Source: Gammaproteobacteria bacterium Milos-ODIII6 (GTDB lineage: Bacteria > Pseudomonadota > Gammaproteobacteria > Chromatiales > Chromatiaceae). From it: a stretch of 64,000 bases of DNA. Shown here one piece after another: positions 19,986 to 28,905 of this stretch. Position numbers and translations under genes: made by a program. Location: assembly GCA_029228645.1 (NCBI GenBank), contig JAPTHR010000005.1, positions 62,020 through 126,019 on the forward strand. The letters run 5' to 3'. The notes under the pieces are model-generated. The model saw only the letters and a list, made by a program, of their open reading frames with translations, did not search any database and was not told the origin of the DNA. Position 1 is the stretch's first letter. Every line of letters begins with the position of its first letter.

Positions 19986-22592
19986 ATGCTTGAACAATAC
20001 CGAGTCCACGTCGAAGAACGCGCCGAGCAGGGGATCCCGCCGCTGCCGCTGAACGCCGAGCAGGTCGGTCAACTGGTCGAACTGCTCAAGAACCCCCCGG
20101 CCGGCGAGGAGGACTTCCTGGTCGACCTGATCACCAACCGGGTTCCACCGGGTGTCGACGAGGCCGCGTACGTGAAGGCGGGCTTTCTGGCAGCACTGGC
20201 CAAGGGAGAGACCGCTTCCCCGCTGATCGACAAGGGTCGCGCGATCGAGCTGCTCGGCAGCATGCTTGGCGGTTACAACATCCAACCCCTGATCGAACTG
20301 ATGGACGATCCGGCGCTTGGTGAGTTGGCCGCCGAGCAGTTGAAGTACACCCTGCTGATGTTCGACGCCTTCCACGATGTGGAAGAGAAGGCCAGGGCAG
20401 GCAATCCCAATGCCCAGGCCGTTCTGCAATCCTGGGCCGACGCCGAATGGTTCACGCGCAAGGAGAAGGTGCCGGAGACGATCCGCCTGACCGTGTTCAA
20501 GGTGGTTGGCGAGACCAATACGGACGATCTCTCGCCGGCGCAGGATGCCTGGTCACGTCCCGACATTCCGCTGCATGCCCTGGCGATGCTGAAGAACGAG
20601 CGTGAAGGCATCCAACCGGACGAGTCTGGCAAGGTTGGCCCGATCTCAAAAATAGAGGCGCTCAAGGCAAAGGGCCTGCCACTGGCCTATGTCGGTGACG
20701 TGGTTGGCACCGGCTCGTCGCGAAAGTCGGCTACCAACTCGGTGTTGTGGCATATGGGTAACGACATTCCTTTCGTGCCCAACAAGCGTCAGGGCGGGGT
20801 GGTCCTGGGCGGCAAGATTGCGCCGATTTTCTTCAACACGGTCGAAGACTCGGGCGCGCTCCCGATCGAATGTCCTGTGGACGCGCTGAACACCGGCGAC
20901 GAGATCGTGCTCAAGCCCTACCAGGGCAGGATCGAGGATGCCGCTGGCACGGTCATCAGCGAGTTCGAACTCAAGACACAGGTGCTGCTCGACGAGGTGC
21001 AGGCCGGTGGGCGCATCCCCCTGATCATCGGCCGCAGCCTGACCGCGAAGGCGCGCGAATCGCTCGGGCTGGGCCACAGCGAGGCCTTCCGTCGACCGGT
21101 CGATCCCGAGGACAGCGGTAAGGGTTTCACCCTGGCGCAAAAGATGGTCGGCAAGGCCTGTGGCGTGGCCGGTATCCGTCCAGGCACGTACTGCGAGCCG
21201 CGCATGAGCACGGTCGGCAGCCAGGACACCACCGGTCCGATGACCCGCGACGAACTCAAGGAACTGGCCTGCCTGGGATTCTCGGCCGACCTGGTGATGC
21301 AGAGCTTCTGCCACACCGCGGCTTATCCCAAGCCGGTCGATATCAATACCCAGCACACGCTGCCCGACTTCATGCAGACCCGTGGCGGGGTTTCGCTGCG
21401 TCCCGGCGACGGCATCATCCACAGCTGGCTGAACCGCATGCTGCTCCCCGACCAGGTGGGCACCGGGGGCGATTCGCATACCCGCTTCCCGATCGGGATA
21501 TCCTTCCCCGCGGGTTCCGGTTTGGTCGCCTTCGCCGCCGCGCTCGGGGTCATGCCGCTGGATATGCCCGAGTCCGTCCTGGTGAAGTTCAGCGGCGAGA
21601 TGCAGCCCGGCATCACCCTGCGCGACCTGGTCAACGCCATCCCTTACGCGGCCATCCAGCGCGGCCTGCTGACGGTCGAGAAGAAGGGCAAGAAGAACGT
21701 CTACAACGGCCGCATCCTGGAAATCCAGGGGCTGCCCGAGCTGACCGTGGAACAGGCCTTCGAGCTCTCCGATGCCTCGGCCGAGCGTTCAGCGGGTGGT
21801 TGCACCATCGAGCTCTCGGAGGCGTCGATCGCGGATTACCTGCGTTCGAACATCGTGATGCTGCGCTGGATGATCGACAACGGCTACCAGGACGCACGCA
21901 CCCTGGAGCGGCGCGCGCGCGCCATGGAGGAATGGCTGGCGAACCCGTCCCTGATGCGCGCCGACCCGGACGCGGAATACGCCGAGGTCATCGAGATCAA
22001 CATGTCCGAGATCACCGAACCATTGCTCGCCTGCCCCAATGATCCGGACGACGTCAAATCGCTGTCCGAGGTCGCTGGCGAGCGTATCGACGAGGTCTTC
22101 ATCGGCTCGTGCATGACCAACATCGGTCACTTCCGGGCGGCAGGCAAGCTGTTGCAGGCGGCCGGCGAGGTGATCCCGACCCGCCTGTGGATCGCGCCGC
22201 CAACCAAGATGGACGAGCACCAGCTGATGGAGGAGGGTTACTACAACATCTTCGCCACTTCGGGTGCGCGCACCGAGATGCCGGGCTGCTCGCTGTGCAT
22301 GGGCAACCAGGCACGGGTCGCGTCCAACTCGACCGTGGTTTCCACCTCGACCCGCAACTTCCCCAACCGCCTCGGACAGGGGGCCAACGTATATCTGGCT
22401 TCGGCCGAGTTAGCGGCAATCGCCGCGGTGCTGGGTAAGTTGCCCTCGGCCGACGAGTACCTGAAGTTTGCGTCAAAGATCGACAGCATGGCGCCCGAGA
22501 TCTATCGCTATCTGGAATTCGACAAGATGCCCGACTTCACCGATGCGGCCGAACATGCGAAGAACGAGGTCGTGGTCAAGCTCGCGATGTGA
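19986..22592 (+). CDS. acnB: Bifunctional aconitate hydratase 2 / 2-methylisocitrate dehydratase
   Basis: Aconitase B, which isomerises citrate to isocitrate in the citric-acid cycle and can dehydrate 2-methylisocitrate. The 868-residue length is that of E. coli AcnB. It has the N-terminal HEAT-like helical domain ([20 protein letters not shown]), the swivel domain placed before the catalytic domains ([18 protein letters not shown]), and the iron-sulfur ligands in [12 protein letters not shown] and [18 protein letters not shown] lies just upstream of ATG. It is divergent from a LysR regulator and convergent with a FlhB-like gene 18 bp downstream. Confidence 0.97.
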   Translation: MLEQYRVHVEERAEQGIPPLPLNAEQVGQLVELLKNPPAGEEDFLVDLITNRVPPGVDEAAYVKAGFLAALAKGETASPLIDKGRAIELLGSMLGGYNIQPLIELMDDPALGELAAEQLKYTLLMFDAFHDVEEKARAGNPNAQAVLQSWADAEWFTRKEKVPETIRLTVFKVVGETNTDDLSPAQDAWSRPDIPLHALAMLKNEREGIQPDESGKVGPISKIEALKAKGLPLAYVGDVVGTGSSRKSATNSVLWHMGNDIPFVPNKRQGGVVLGGKIAPIFFNTVEDSGALPIECPVDALNTGDEIVLKPYQGRIEDAAGTVISEFELKTQVLLDEVQAGGRIPLIIGRSLTAKARESLGLGHSEAFRRPVDPEDSGKGFTLAQKMVGKACGVAGIRPGTYCEPRMSTVGSQDTTGPMTRDELKELACLGFSADLVMQSFCHTAAYPKPVDINTQHTLPDFMQTRGGVSLRPGDGIIHSWLNRMLLPDQVGTGGDSHTRFPIGISFPAGSGLVAFAAALGVMPLDMPESVLVKFSGEMQPGITLRDLVNAIPYAAIQRGLLTVEKKGKKNVYNGRILEIQGLPELTVEQAFELSDASAERSAGGCTIELSEASIADYLRSNIVMLRWMIDNGYQDARTLERRARAMEEWLANPSLMRADPDAEYAEVIEINMSEITEPLLACPNDPDDVKSLSEVAGERIDEVFIGSCMTNIGHFRAAGKLLQAAGEVIPTRLWIAPPTKMDEHQLMEEGYYNIFATSGARTEMPGCSLCMGNQARVASNSTVVSTSTRNFPNRLGQGANVYLASAELAAIAAVLGKLPSADEYLKFASKIDSMAPEIYRYLEFDKMPDFTDAAEHAKNEVVVKLAM

Positions 22593-22610
22593 TCTCCGGT
22601 GGTGGCCGGG

Positions 22611-22988
22611 TCAATACTCGCTCCGGTCATTTCCTGAAATTGCAGGCAATGGTCCGGGGTTGTCGCTTTCGCTTGGCGGGTTGAAGCCGTCTGGCGTGCG
22701 TCCGGCGACCACGTAGGCAAAGGCGATCACCTCCGCGACGGCGCGATACAGTTCCTCCGGAACCTCTTCGCCGAGAGGGATCTGGACTAGCGCCGTGGCC
22801 AGGCCGGCGTTAGGGTACAGCGGTATGTCGTGAGCTTCCGCCAGGCGCAGGATCTCACGCGCGCCCTGGTCATTGGCTTTTGCGGTGACACGCGGCGCAT
22901 TGTCGCCATCGTAGTGCAGTGCCACCGCGATATCGCGGTGGCCTGAAACCACGCCTTTGGATGACTCGGGAGGCGACGGGCGCTTCAT
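22611..22988 (-). CDS. FlhB C-terminal-domain-like protein lacking the NPTH cleavage site
   Basis: A 125-residue soluble protein resembling the cytoplasmic export-switch domain of FlhB/YscU. The FlhB-like blocks IAVALHYDGDNAPRVTAK, AREILRLAEAHDIPLYPN and PLGEEVPEELYRAVAEVIAF are clear. There is no membrane domain. The position of the autocleavage motif NPTH reads SGHR here, so self-cleavage is not expected. Its ATG overlaps the stop of the FliK-like gene by 4 bp, so the two are translationally coupled. No other flagellar gene is in the window. A longer upstream in-frame start is considered a shadow. Confidence 0.8.
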   Translation of the reverse strand: MKRPSPPESSKGVVSGHRDIAVALHYDGDNAPRVTAKANDQGAREILRLAEAHDIPLYPNAGLATALVQIPLGEEVPEELYRAVAEVIAFAYVVAGRTPDGFNPPSESDNPGPLPAISGNDRSEY

Positions 22989-24127
22989 GCCCGTTCGTCC
23001 AGCAACTGCCTGGAGGGGCGTTCCGTCCCGGGGGCCTGGCCCTGCAATGCGCTGACCGCCGACACTTCCAGGCCGGCGTCGTTCAACATCTTTTCCAGGC
23101 GGGGAAGGGCCTGTTCGAAACGCGCAGCCGTGGATGCCTTGTCCGACCAGAAGCCGCACTGCACGCGCTTGTGCGAGAGCGCGATGCGGCTCATTACCCT
23201 GCCGAGCTCACCGAAATCGAAATCCACCTCCACTTTCCAGGTCGCATGGGGGGAGGCGGAGTCCGGATTGTCTTCCGCCTCCCGGCGTATTCTCAACTCG
23301 AGATGTTCGCGGCGGTTGTTGACCAGCAGGGGCAGGTCCATTTGCCAGAGTGACTGGCCCGTCTGCTCATTGCTGCCCAGGGCCAGGGTCTGGTGCGCCT
23401 GGATGCGGGTAATCGCGCCTTCCACCAGGCGCATCAGACGATTCAGCAGTTGATCGGCGTTCGAGGGTAACCTGCCTTCCGGCTTGTCGGCCGCATCCTT
23501 GCCCAGGCTGTTGACACGGCTCTCCGGTTGCATCTGATTGAGCAGGCGCAACAGCAGCAGCTTGCGGTCAGCGTTGTTGACTGCACCCGCACGGACCAGC
23601 TGCGGTTCCATGAACAGGCCTGAATTCTCGAGTGCGCGACGCAGATCCGACGGCGTCAGCCGGGCAAGGTCGGTCGCCGGTGGGGCGAGCAGCTGGAAAG
23701 CCTGGGTGACGGTGGGCAGGCGGGCCAACGCACTTGCCGGCAGCTGCTGGACCAGTTGTTTGAGGCCTTGTATTTGTTGCGCCAGGTCGGCTGGTGGCAG
23801 TTGCCGCCGGAGCGCCTGGTGCTTGAGTTGCTGGATGGGATCCAGACGCGCCGGGTCCTGGAGAATGCGCAGCACCGGGTCCGGCAGGCCTTTTTCCACG
23901 CGCAACAACAGTTTCTGTCCCTCCGGCAGGGATTGCGGGGCGAGTGCGCTGAGCAGGTGATTGCCGATCTGCAGTTGCACCCGGCCGGGCGAGAGGCGAT
24001 TCAGAACGACCGCCTGCAGGACCTGGGCGGGCTTGAGTTGGCGCAGCAGCGCGCCGGTCTCGTTCGAGAGCCGGTCCAGCTGCGGTCGCAGGGCAGGGGT
24101 ATTGAGCAGGCTGCCAAGTGAATCCAT
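22985..24127 (-). CDS. FliK-like (flagellar hook-length control domain) protein
   Basis: A 380-residue Gln/Leu-rich protein whose C-terminal part (about 255-365) matches the FliK/Flg_hook domain: SLWQMDLPLLVNNRREHLEL, VDFDFGELGRVMSRIAL and FWSDKASTAARFEQALPRLE. The rest is long, helical and low in conserved motifs, as in FliK proteins. FliK measures hook or needle length and contacts FlhB-C, and here the next gene is an FlhB-C-like protein. It is divergently placed from a small secreted protein, with about 107 bp between. Whether it works in hook-length control is unproven, since the main flagellar cluster is not here. Confidence 0.78.
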   Translation of the reverse strand: MDSLGSLLNTPALRPQLDRLSNETGALLRQLKPAQVLQAVVLNRLSPGRVQLQIGNHLLSALAPQSLPEGQKLLLRVEKGLPDPVLRILQDPARLDPIQQLKHQALRRQLPPADLAQQIQGLKQLVQQLPASALARLPTVTQAFQLLAPPATDLARLTPSDLRRALENSGLFMEPQLVRAGAVNNADRKLLLLRLLNQMQPESRVNSLGKDAADKPEGRLPSNADQLLNRLMRLVEGAITRIQAHQTLALGSNEQTGQSLWQMDLPLLVNNRREHLELRIRREAEDNPDSASPHATWKVEVDFDFGELGRVMSRIALSHKRVQCGFWSDKASTAARFEQALPRLEKMLNDAGLEVSAVSALQGQAPGTERPSRQLLDERA

Positions 24128-24234
24128 ATCCTGAGTATTGGCGGCAGCGCACCGGAAAAATCCAGCTGTGCTAGGATCGAACTGTCCTGGATGGACAATT
24201 CAAAACATGCATTGCGTTCAAGGAGGAACTCGAG

Positions 24235-24501
24235 ATGCAAGCAGCCTTTATTAATACCCGTTTGTCTTTGATGTTGGCCGGATTGGTGGCGATGGCGCCG
24301 CTGTCGGCGGCGGAAACCCAGTGCAAGCAGATGGCCCAGTCCGAGTGCATGGCGGAATCCGCCTGCACCTGGGTCGGCGGCTATGTGCGCAAGGATGGTC
24401 GCGAGGTCAGCGCCTATTGCCGGAATGCGCCCGTGAAGCCGCAAAAACCGCACTCCACGACGGGCCTGCCGCAAGGGAAGGAAAAAACCGTCGAGGGCTG
24501 A
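24235..24501 (+). CDS. Small cysteine-containing secreted protein
   Basis: An 88-residue protein with a signal peptide (LSLMLAGLVAMAPLSAAET, cut probably after SAA) and a mature part of about 60 residues with four cysteines (TQCKQ, SECMAE, SACTW, AYCRN), then a Lys/Pro-rich tail. The AAGGAGG just upstream of the ATG is a strong ribosome site, supporting expression. I do not recognise the family. A role in the periplasm is likely from the signal; nothing more can be said. It is followed by a hairpin, so it may be monocistronic. Confidence 0.75.
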   Translation: MQAAFINTRLSLMLAGLVAMAPLSAAETQCKQMAQSECMAESACTWVGGYVRKDGREVSAYCRNAPVKPQKPHSTTGLPQGKEKTVEG

Positions 24502-24519
24502 TCACCCGGCCCTGTTGGT

Positions 24520-24544
24520 CCCTGTGTCGCTCTGCGACACAGGG
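24520..24544 (+). terminator. Strong hairpin between small secreted protein and antiporter
   Basis: CCCTGTGTCG-CTCTG-CGACACAGGG is a perfect 10-bp stem starting 19 bp after the upstream stop. No T-run follows, so it is a terminator-like or mRNA-stabilising structure rather than a textbook intrinsic terminator. Confidence 0.45.
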
Positions 24545-24608
24545 ACTACCCGCATACACGCCTGTGCGGGCCGCTGCTATGGTTCGGTTTTCCAACCGGG
24601 CCGTCACC

Positions 24609-25781
24609 ATGGAACCCCATTCGATCGGTTTTACGGTTTTTCTGGTATTCACCGGGGCGGCGCTGTTCGCCACGGCCGCTCTTTTTGCACGCCAGTCGCT
24701 ACTGGTAGCCTATATCCTGCTGGGCATGCTCCTGGGTCCCTGGGGCCTCGGATTGGTGGACGACCCCGACCTGGTACGGGACATTGCCGAATTCGGAATC
24801 GTCTTTCTGCTCTTTCTCCTGGGTCTGAATCTCCAGCCCCAGGATCTGTTGCGCATGGTGCGCAAGACCACCGTGGTAACGCTGGCGAGCTCCCTGCTTT
24901 TTGCCACGGTCGCTTTTGCGGTGGCGGTCGCTTTCGGCTTCGGTTGGATCGAAGCACTGCTCATCGGCGGGGCAGCGACCTTTTCCAGCACCATCATCGG
25001 GCTCAAGCTGTTGCCCACGACCGTGCTCCATCACCAGCGGACAGGCGAGGTCATTATCAGCATTCTGCTTTTGCAGGATCTGCTCGCGATCCTGCTTCTG
25101 CTGTTGGTTCAGGGCTCCAGCCTGGTCAACGATTCGCCCGCCTTCGACCTGCTGCTGCCGCTGATTGGGCTGCCCTCGATGATATTCATCGCCTGGTTTC
25201 TCAATCGGTACGTGCTTCTCCCGCTGATCCGCCGATTCGATCGAATTCAGGAATATGTCTTCCTGATGACGATCGGCTGGTGCCTGGGGATGGCCGAGCT
25301 GGCGCAATCCATCGGCCTGTCCGCGGAGACGGGGGCCTTCATCGCGGGCGTCACACTCGCCTCAAGCCCCGTGTCGCTGTTCATCTCGGAAAGTCTCAAG
25401 CCCTTGCGGGATTTCTTCCTCATTCTTTTTTTCTTTTCCCTCGGGGCGGGCTTCGACATCGGGATGGTGGGTGAGGTGATTTTACCGGCCGCCACAATCG
25501 CCGCGCTGCTGCTGTTGCTGAAGCCGGTGGTATTCCGGATGTTGTTGAAACGCACCGGGGAGTCGGACGACCGTTCCAGGGAAATCGGTTTTCGCCTCGG
25601 CCAGATGAGTGAGTTCTCGCTGTTGCTCGCCGTGGTGGCAATAGAGCGGCAGGTCATCAGCGATGCCGCCTCCTACCTGGTCCAGCTCGCCACCTTGATC
25701 ACCTTTCTGGTCTCCTCCTATATCGTGGTGCGCCGCTTCCCAACCCCGATTGCCGTCAGTGATCAACTGCGCCAGGACTGA
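24609..25781 (+). CDS. Cation:proton antiporter, CPA2 (KefB/NapA-type) family
   Basis: An integral membrane protein of 390 residues with about 11-12 hydrophobic segments, typical of Na+/H+ exchanger domain proteins. It shows LLVAYILLGMLLGPWGLGLVDD at the start, the GGAATFSSTIIGLKLLP segment, and AETGAFIAGVTLASSP, which aligns with the ion-binding region of CPA2 transporters. No cytosolic TrkA-N/RCK domain follows, unlike KefB/KefC. The start MEPHSIGFTVFL is used; ATG 24579 would add ten polar residues. The exchanged ion (Na+ or K+) cannot be told from sequence. Confidence 0.88.
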   Translation: MEPHSIGFTVFLVFTGAALFATAALFARQSLLVAYILLGMLLGPWGLGLVDDPDLVRDIAEFGIVFLLFLLGLNLQPQDLLRMVRKTTVVTLASSLLFATVAFAVAVAFGFGWIEALLIGGAATFSSTIIGLKLLPTTVLHHQRTGEVIISILLLQDLLAILLLLLVQGSSLVNDSPAFDLLLPLIGLPSMIFIAWFLNRYVLLPLIRRFDRIQEYVFLMTIGWCLGMAELAQSIGLSAETGAFIAGVTLASSPVSLFISESLKPLRDFFLILFFFSLGAGFDIGMVGEVILPAATIAALLLLLKPVVFRMLLKRTGESDDRSREIGFRLGQMSEFSLLLAVVAIERQVISDAASYLVQLATLITFLVSSYIVVRRFPTPIAVSDQLRQD

Positions 25782-26011
25782 TTTCTGTCCCTGGTAATAC
25801 AAGCGACATCTGTCAGCACTAGACTCGTCCGCAATCTCCGGGAACTTCGCCTGGTTCAGGGATGCCAAAGCGGAATCGGAAATAAATGCTCAAAAGAATG
25901 CCGGGGCGGCCGATACCACAACCCTGAAGACAAGGATGCCCGAACCGCCCGGCAGGCAAATCAAGCGGCGCATCGAGATACGGAATACACGTGATAAACG
26001 AGAATAGAAAA

Positions 26012-26227
26012 ATGAACAAGAGGAAACGCAGGGAGCCGATGGTCATAGCGTTCAAAGATCCCAAGCGCGTACGCGAGGAGATCGCCTGCATCGAAAGCCG
26101 GCTCGCCGAGATCGGTCCGGATGGCGACTGCGCGTATGAGAACGCAATGATTCGCCAGTTCGAAAAGCAGGTCGAGATGCGCCGCGTCTGGCTGGAGTCT
26201 GAATTCCAGGCCGCCTACAACGGCTGA
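26012..26227 (+). CDS. Small basic hypothetical protein, helical
   Basis: A possible 71-residue protein (MNKRKRREPMVIAFKDPKRV and onward) rich in charged residues, with a predicted helical EEIACIESRLAEIG and QFEKQVEMRRVWLESEF. I do not recognise it. The start is uncertain: GTG 25991, ATG 26012 and ATG 26039 are all possible, and none has a strong ribosome site at the right spacing. The 208 bp before it hold no other feature I can see. Codon use looks like that of the neighbours, giving modest support that it is real. Confidence 0.42.
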   Translation: MNKRKRREPMVIAFKDPKRVREEIACIESRLAEIGPDGDCAYENAMIRQFEKQVEMRRVWLESEFQAAYNG

Positions 26228-26333
26228 CAGGACCAGCGGCGGGCGCCACTGCTGCGTGCCGCCTATAACCAGAGCCAAAGCCAGAACGTACTCATACGCC
26301 AGCGCCTGAATGGCTCCGACAGCCTCCTCCGCG

Positions 26334-26352
26334 GGGAGGCAGGCTGCCTCCC
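26334..26352. other. Hairpin in otherwise featureless gap
   Basis: GGGAGGCA-GGC-TGCCTCCC is a perfect 8-bp stem. It lies in the roughly 260-bp stretch between the small basic protein and trmO, where I see no gene. With no T-run, it is only a weak terminator candidate. Confidence 0.35.
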
Positions 26353-26485
26353 ACCACCCATCTTCGGGAATCCCTCCCGCTTGAGCAACGCTGAAGCGCT
26401 GCTTTCACGCGCGTTGTTTTTCTGAGCAGAGAATGGATTGCGGTTAAGCTCGCGGCAGTGTCCTGTTCAGAGTAATGGATGGTTG

Positions 26486-27205
26486 ATGTCCGAGATCCCG
26501 GAATCGCTGCAATTGGAAGCCATCGCCCGTGTCATCTCGCCGTACCAGGAAAAATTCGGGGTGCCGCGGCAACCCGGACTGGTGCCGGGTGCGCGTGGCT
26601 GGCTGCAGATGATGCCGGAATTCGCGCGCCCGGAGGCGTTCGATGGTTTGCAGGGCTTCAGTCATATCTGGGTGATCTTCGGCTTTCATCTCTGCGCCGG
26701 GCAGCACCGTCTCAGGGTAAGGCCGCCGCGCCTGGGGGGTAACCGCGAGCAGGGCGTGTTTGCGACACGCTCTCCCTTCAGGCCGAACAAGCTGGGGCTG
26801 TCGGTGCTGCGATTCGAGGGGCTGGATCTGTCCGGCGACGGCGTCAGGCTGGCTGTTTCGGGCCTGGACCTGGTGGACGGCTCGCCGATATTCGATATCA
26901 AACCGTACCTCCCGTACAGCGACTGTATTCCTGATGCATTGGGTGGATTTGCCGGATCCGCGCCCGAGAATCGCCTGCGAGTGGTGTTCGCGCCCGAGGC
27001 GGAGCGCGCCCTGGAAAGCCTTCCGGAAGGGGCAGCCGCTGCACGTGAATTGATCGTGCAGACCTTGAGCCTCGATCCACGGCCTGCCTACCGGGGGGAT
27101 GCCGACGACCGGGTCTATGGCACCCGGCTGCAGGGCAGAGACGTTCGATGGCGTATCCGCTCAGGCCAAGTGGAGGTCGTGGAGATCGTGCCCTTATCTG
27201 CCTGA
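26486..27205 (+). CDS. trmO: tRNA (N6-threonylcarbamoyladenosine(37)-N6)-methyltransferase TrmO
   Basis: SAM-dependent enzyme that adds a methyl group to t6A37 in tRNA-Thr. The 239-residue protein has the family (TsaA/YaeB) blocks: FSHIWVIFGFHLC, the RPPRLGGN and FATRSPFRPNKLGLSVLRFE motifs, and the hallmark DGSPIFDIKPYLPYSD. The C-terminal domain follows as in E. coli YaeB. The start at MSEIPESLQLEAIARVISPY fits the family better than an upstream in-frame start. It stands between a small hypothetical gene and convergent cnoX. Confidence 0.92.
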   Translation: MSEIPESLQLEAIARVISPYQEKFGVPRQPGLVPGARGWLQMMPEFARPEAFDGLQGFSHIWVIFGFHLCAGQHRLRVRPPRLGGNREQGVFATRSPFRPNKLGLSVLRFEGLDLSGDGVRLAVSGLDLVDGSPIFDIKPYLPYSDCIPDALGGFAGSAPENRLRVVFAPEAERALESLPEGAAAARELIVQTLSLDPRPAYRGDADDRVYGTRLQGRDVRWRIRSGQVEVVEIVPLSA

Positions 27206-27245
27206 AACCAGGGGTGCGCAGTCGACCGCTCGCATTCCACTCACA

Positions 27246-28106
27246 TCAATGCATCAGGTTGAACAGGCGGCGTCGCGCCTGAGCTACCAGGGGGTCGTCA
27301 CCCAGCATGTCGAACAGGCGCAACAAGGCCTGGCGTGCCGCCCCGTCTGAATAGTCCCGGTCCGAGGCCATCAACGCCAGCAGCAGTTCCACGGCGGAAG
27401 CGTGGTCGCCAGACTGCACCTGAAACATCGCCAGCTTGTATCGCGCCTCGCTATCTTTGGGATCGTTTGCGATGCGCGCTTGCAGTGCCTGCAATTCGCT
27501 GGCCTTCGGGGCGTCTTTGGCGAACAGCAGTTGATTGCGCAGAGCGTTCACCTCCGGCGATTCCTGTTCCTCAGCCGGCAGCGAATCCAGGATCGCGCCG
27601 GCCGCCTCGAGGCCACCGCCGGCGGCGTGTATCTGCGCCATCGCCAGGGTGATGCGGGCATTTCCGGGATCCGAGAGGCGTGCCTGTTCCAGGAGCGAAA
27701 GCGCCGAAGCACTGTCGCCCGCTGCGAACGCCTGCAAGGCCGCTTCGACCTGGCTGTCCGACTCGCGCGGCATGTGCTTGTCCAGGAAATCCCGGATAGC
27801 CGACTCCGGTAAAGCGCCGGAGAATTCATCCACTTCCTGACCGTTCAGGAACAGCTTGCAATTGGGGATCGAACGGATCCCGAACTGCGTGGCGATCGAC
27901 TGGTTCTCCTCGGTGTTCAACTTGGCGAGCGCGAAGCGGCCCGCGTACTCCTGTGCGAGTTTTGCAAGCGTCGGCATCAGCATTTGGCAGGGTTGGCACC
28001 AGCTCGCCCAAAAGTCGACCAGAACCGGGCGCTGCTGGGAGCCCTGGATGACGATCTGCTCGAAGTTGCCCTCGTTGACGTCGAAGATGTGAGGTGAATC
28101 GCTCAT
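27246..28106 (-). CDS. cnoX: Thioredoxin-fold co-chaperone CnoX (YbbN)
   Basis: A 286-residue protein with an N-terminal thioredoxin domain (about 1-110) and C-terminal TPR-like helical repeats (about 120-286), the architecture of YbbN/CnoX, which guards proteins under oxidative chlorine stress and hands them to GroEL. It has a complete thioredoxin-type active site WCQPC (Cys37, Cys40), whereas E. coli CnoX has SQHC, so this one is likely redox-active. It is divergent from trxC with 130 bp between, containing palindromes. Confidence 0.9.
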   Translation of the reverse strand: MSDSPHIFDVNEGNFEQIVIQGSQQRPVLVDFWASWCQPCQMLMPTLAKLAQEYAGRFALAKLNTEENQSIATQFGIRSIPNCKLFLNGQEVDEFSGALPESAIRDFLDKHMPRESDSQVEAALQAFAAGDSASALSLLEQARLSDPGNARITLAMAQIHAAGGGLEAAGAILDSLPAEEQESPEVNALRNQLLFAKDAPKASELQALQARIANDPKDSEARYKLAMFQVQSGDHASAVELLLALMASDRDYSDGAARQALLRLFDMLGDDPLVAQARRRLFNLMH

Positions 28107-28162
28107 GTTGCCGCCAGATCAGTTTTCATAAAGTTGTTTAGATAGTGGCCCGATGGGCGCAA

Positions 28163-28205
28163 TTCAAGCTTGAACATGCCCTGCGTGCCCTCATCATGAT
28201 GAGGG
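28163..28205. promoter_or_regulatory. Two perfect palindromes in the cnoX-trxC divergent region
   Basis: TTCAAGCTTGAA (28163-28174, 12 bp) and CCCTCATCATGATGAGGG (28188-28205, 18 bp) are perfect dyads inside the 130-bp gap between the two divergent thioredoxin-fold genes. The second ends 31 bp before the trxC start. They could be operators for a shared regulator or an RNA hairpin in the trxC leader; the regulator is unknown. Confidence 0.45.
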
Positions 28206-28236
28206 AGGATTTTCACCTTATCGGGGGTTTGCCGCC

Positions 28237-28674
28237 ATGTCAGAAGCTTTGCATGTTGTCTGTCCTGCCTGTGGCGGGGTCAACCGGGTACCGGCGACCC
28301 GCCTGTCGCAGAATCCCAAATGTGGCCGGTGCAAGGAACCACTTTTTGCGGGCAGCGCGCAACCGGTTTCGGGCGCGGCTTTTTCTCAGCAGTTGCAGCG
28401 CAGCGATATCCCGTTGCTGGTGGACTTCTGGGCGCCCTGGTGCGGCCCCTGCCGCATGATGGCCCCGGCCTTCGAGCAGGCGGCCCAGCAGCTCGAGCCG
28501 CAGGTGCGGCTGTTGAAGCTCAATACCGAGGAGGAACAGGCGGCCGCGAGTCAGTTCGGGATCCGGGGCATTCCCACGATGATACTTTTTGCTGGCGGCA
28601 GGGAGGTCAATCGGGTCTCAGGGGCCATGGACGCGGGCGGTATCGTCAACTGGACGCGTCAGGCGCTCGCATGA
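28237..28674 (+). CDS. trxC: Thioredoxin 2 (TrxC)
   Basis: Zinc-containing cytoplasmic disulfide reductase. The 145-residue protein has the N-terminal zinc ribbon of TrxC (Cys9, Cys12, Cys29, Cys32) and a thioredoxin domain with active site WCGPC (Cys69, Cys72). FGIRGIPTMILFAGG supplies the conserved cis-proline. In enterics trxC belongs to the OxyR regulon; here it is divergent from cnoX, suggesting shared oxidative-stress control, though no OxyR site was identified. Confidence 0.95.
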   Translation: MSEALHVVCPACGGVNRVPATRLSQNPKCGRCKEPLFAGSAQPVSGAAFSQQLQRSDIPLLVDFWAPWCGPCRMMAPAFEQAAQQLEPQVRLLKLNTEEEQAAASQFGIRGIPTMILFAGGREVNRVSGAMDAGGIVNWTRQALA

Positions 28675-28777
28675 GCCTGCGTTCCTGGCGCGGACCGGGT
28701 CTGGCTGCAGCTGATCTGCCTGGCAGTGGCGCCAACGCCTGCGGTCCTTTCGGGCTGTCTGGCGGGAAGTCTTGACC

Positions 28778-28783
28778 TATAAT
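28778..28783 (+). promoter_or_regulatory. Consensus -10 hexamer upstream of the hemerythrin-like gene
   Basis: TATAAT lies about 120 bp before the hemerythrin-like start, in the 231-bp gap after trxC that otherwise shows no gene. No good -35 hexamer stands at 16-18 bp, so this is a weak candidate. Confidence 0.3.
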
Positions 28784-28905
28784 TGAAAACGGCGCACCTT
28801 CCGAGTGACGAGGTGTCCGATTGATCGGAATTACCGGTCTGGACCAGCGAAATTCATAGAGCGTGATGAACACGCCTGACAGTATCCACACCTTAAGGAG
28901 GCGAT

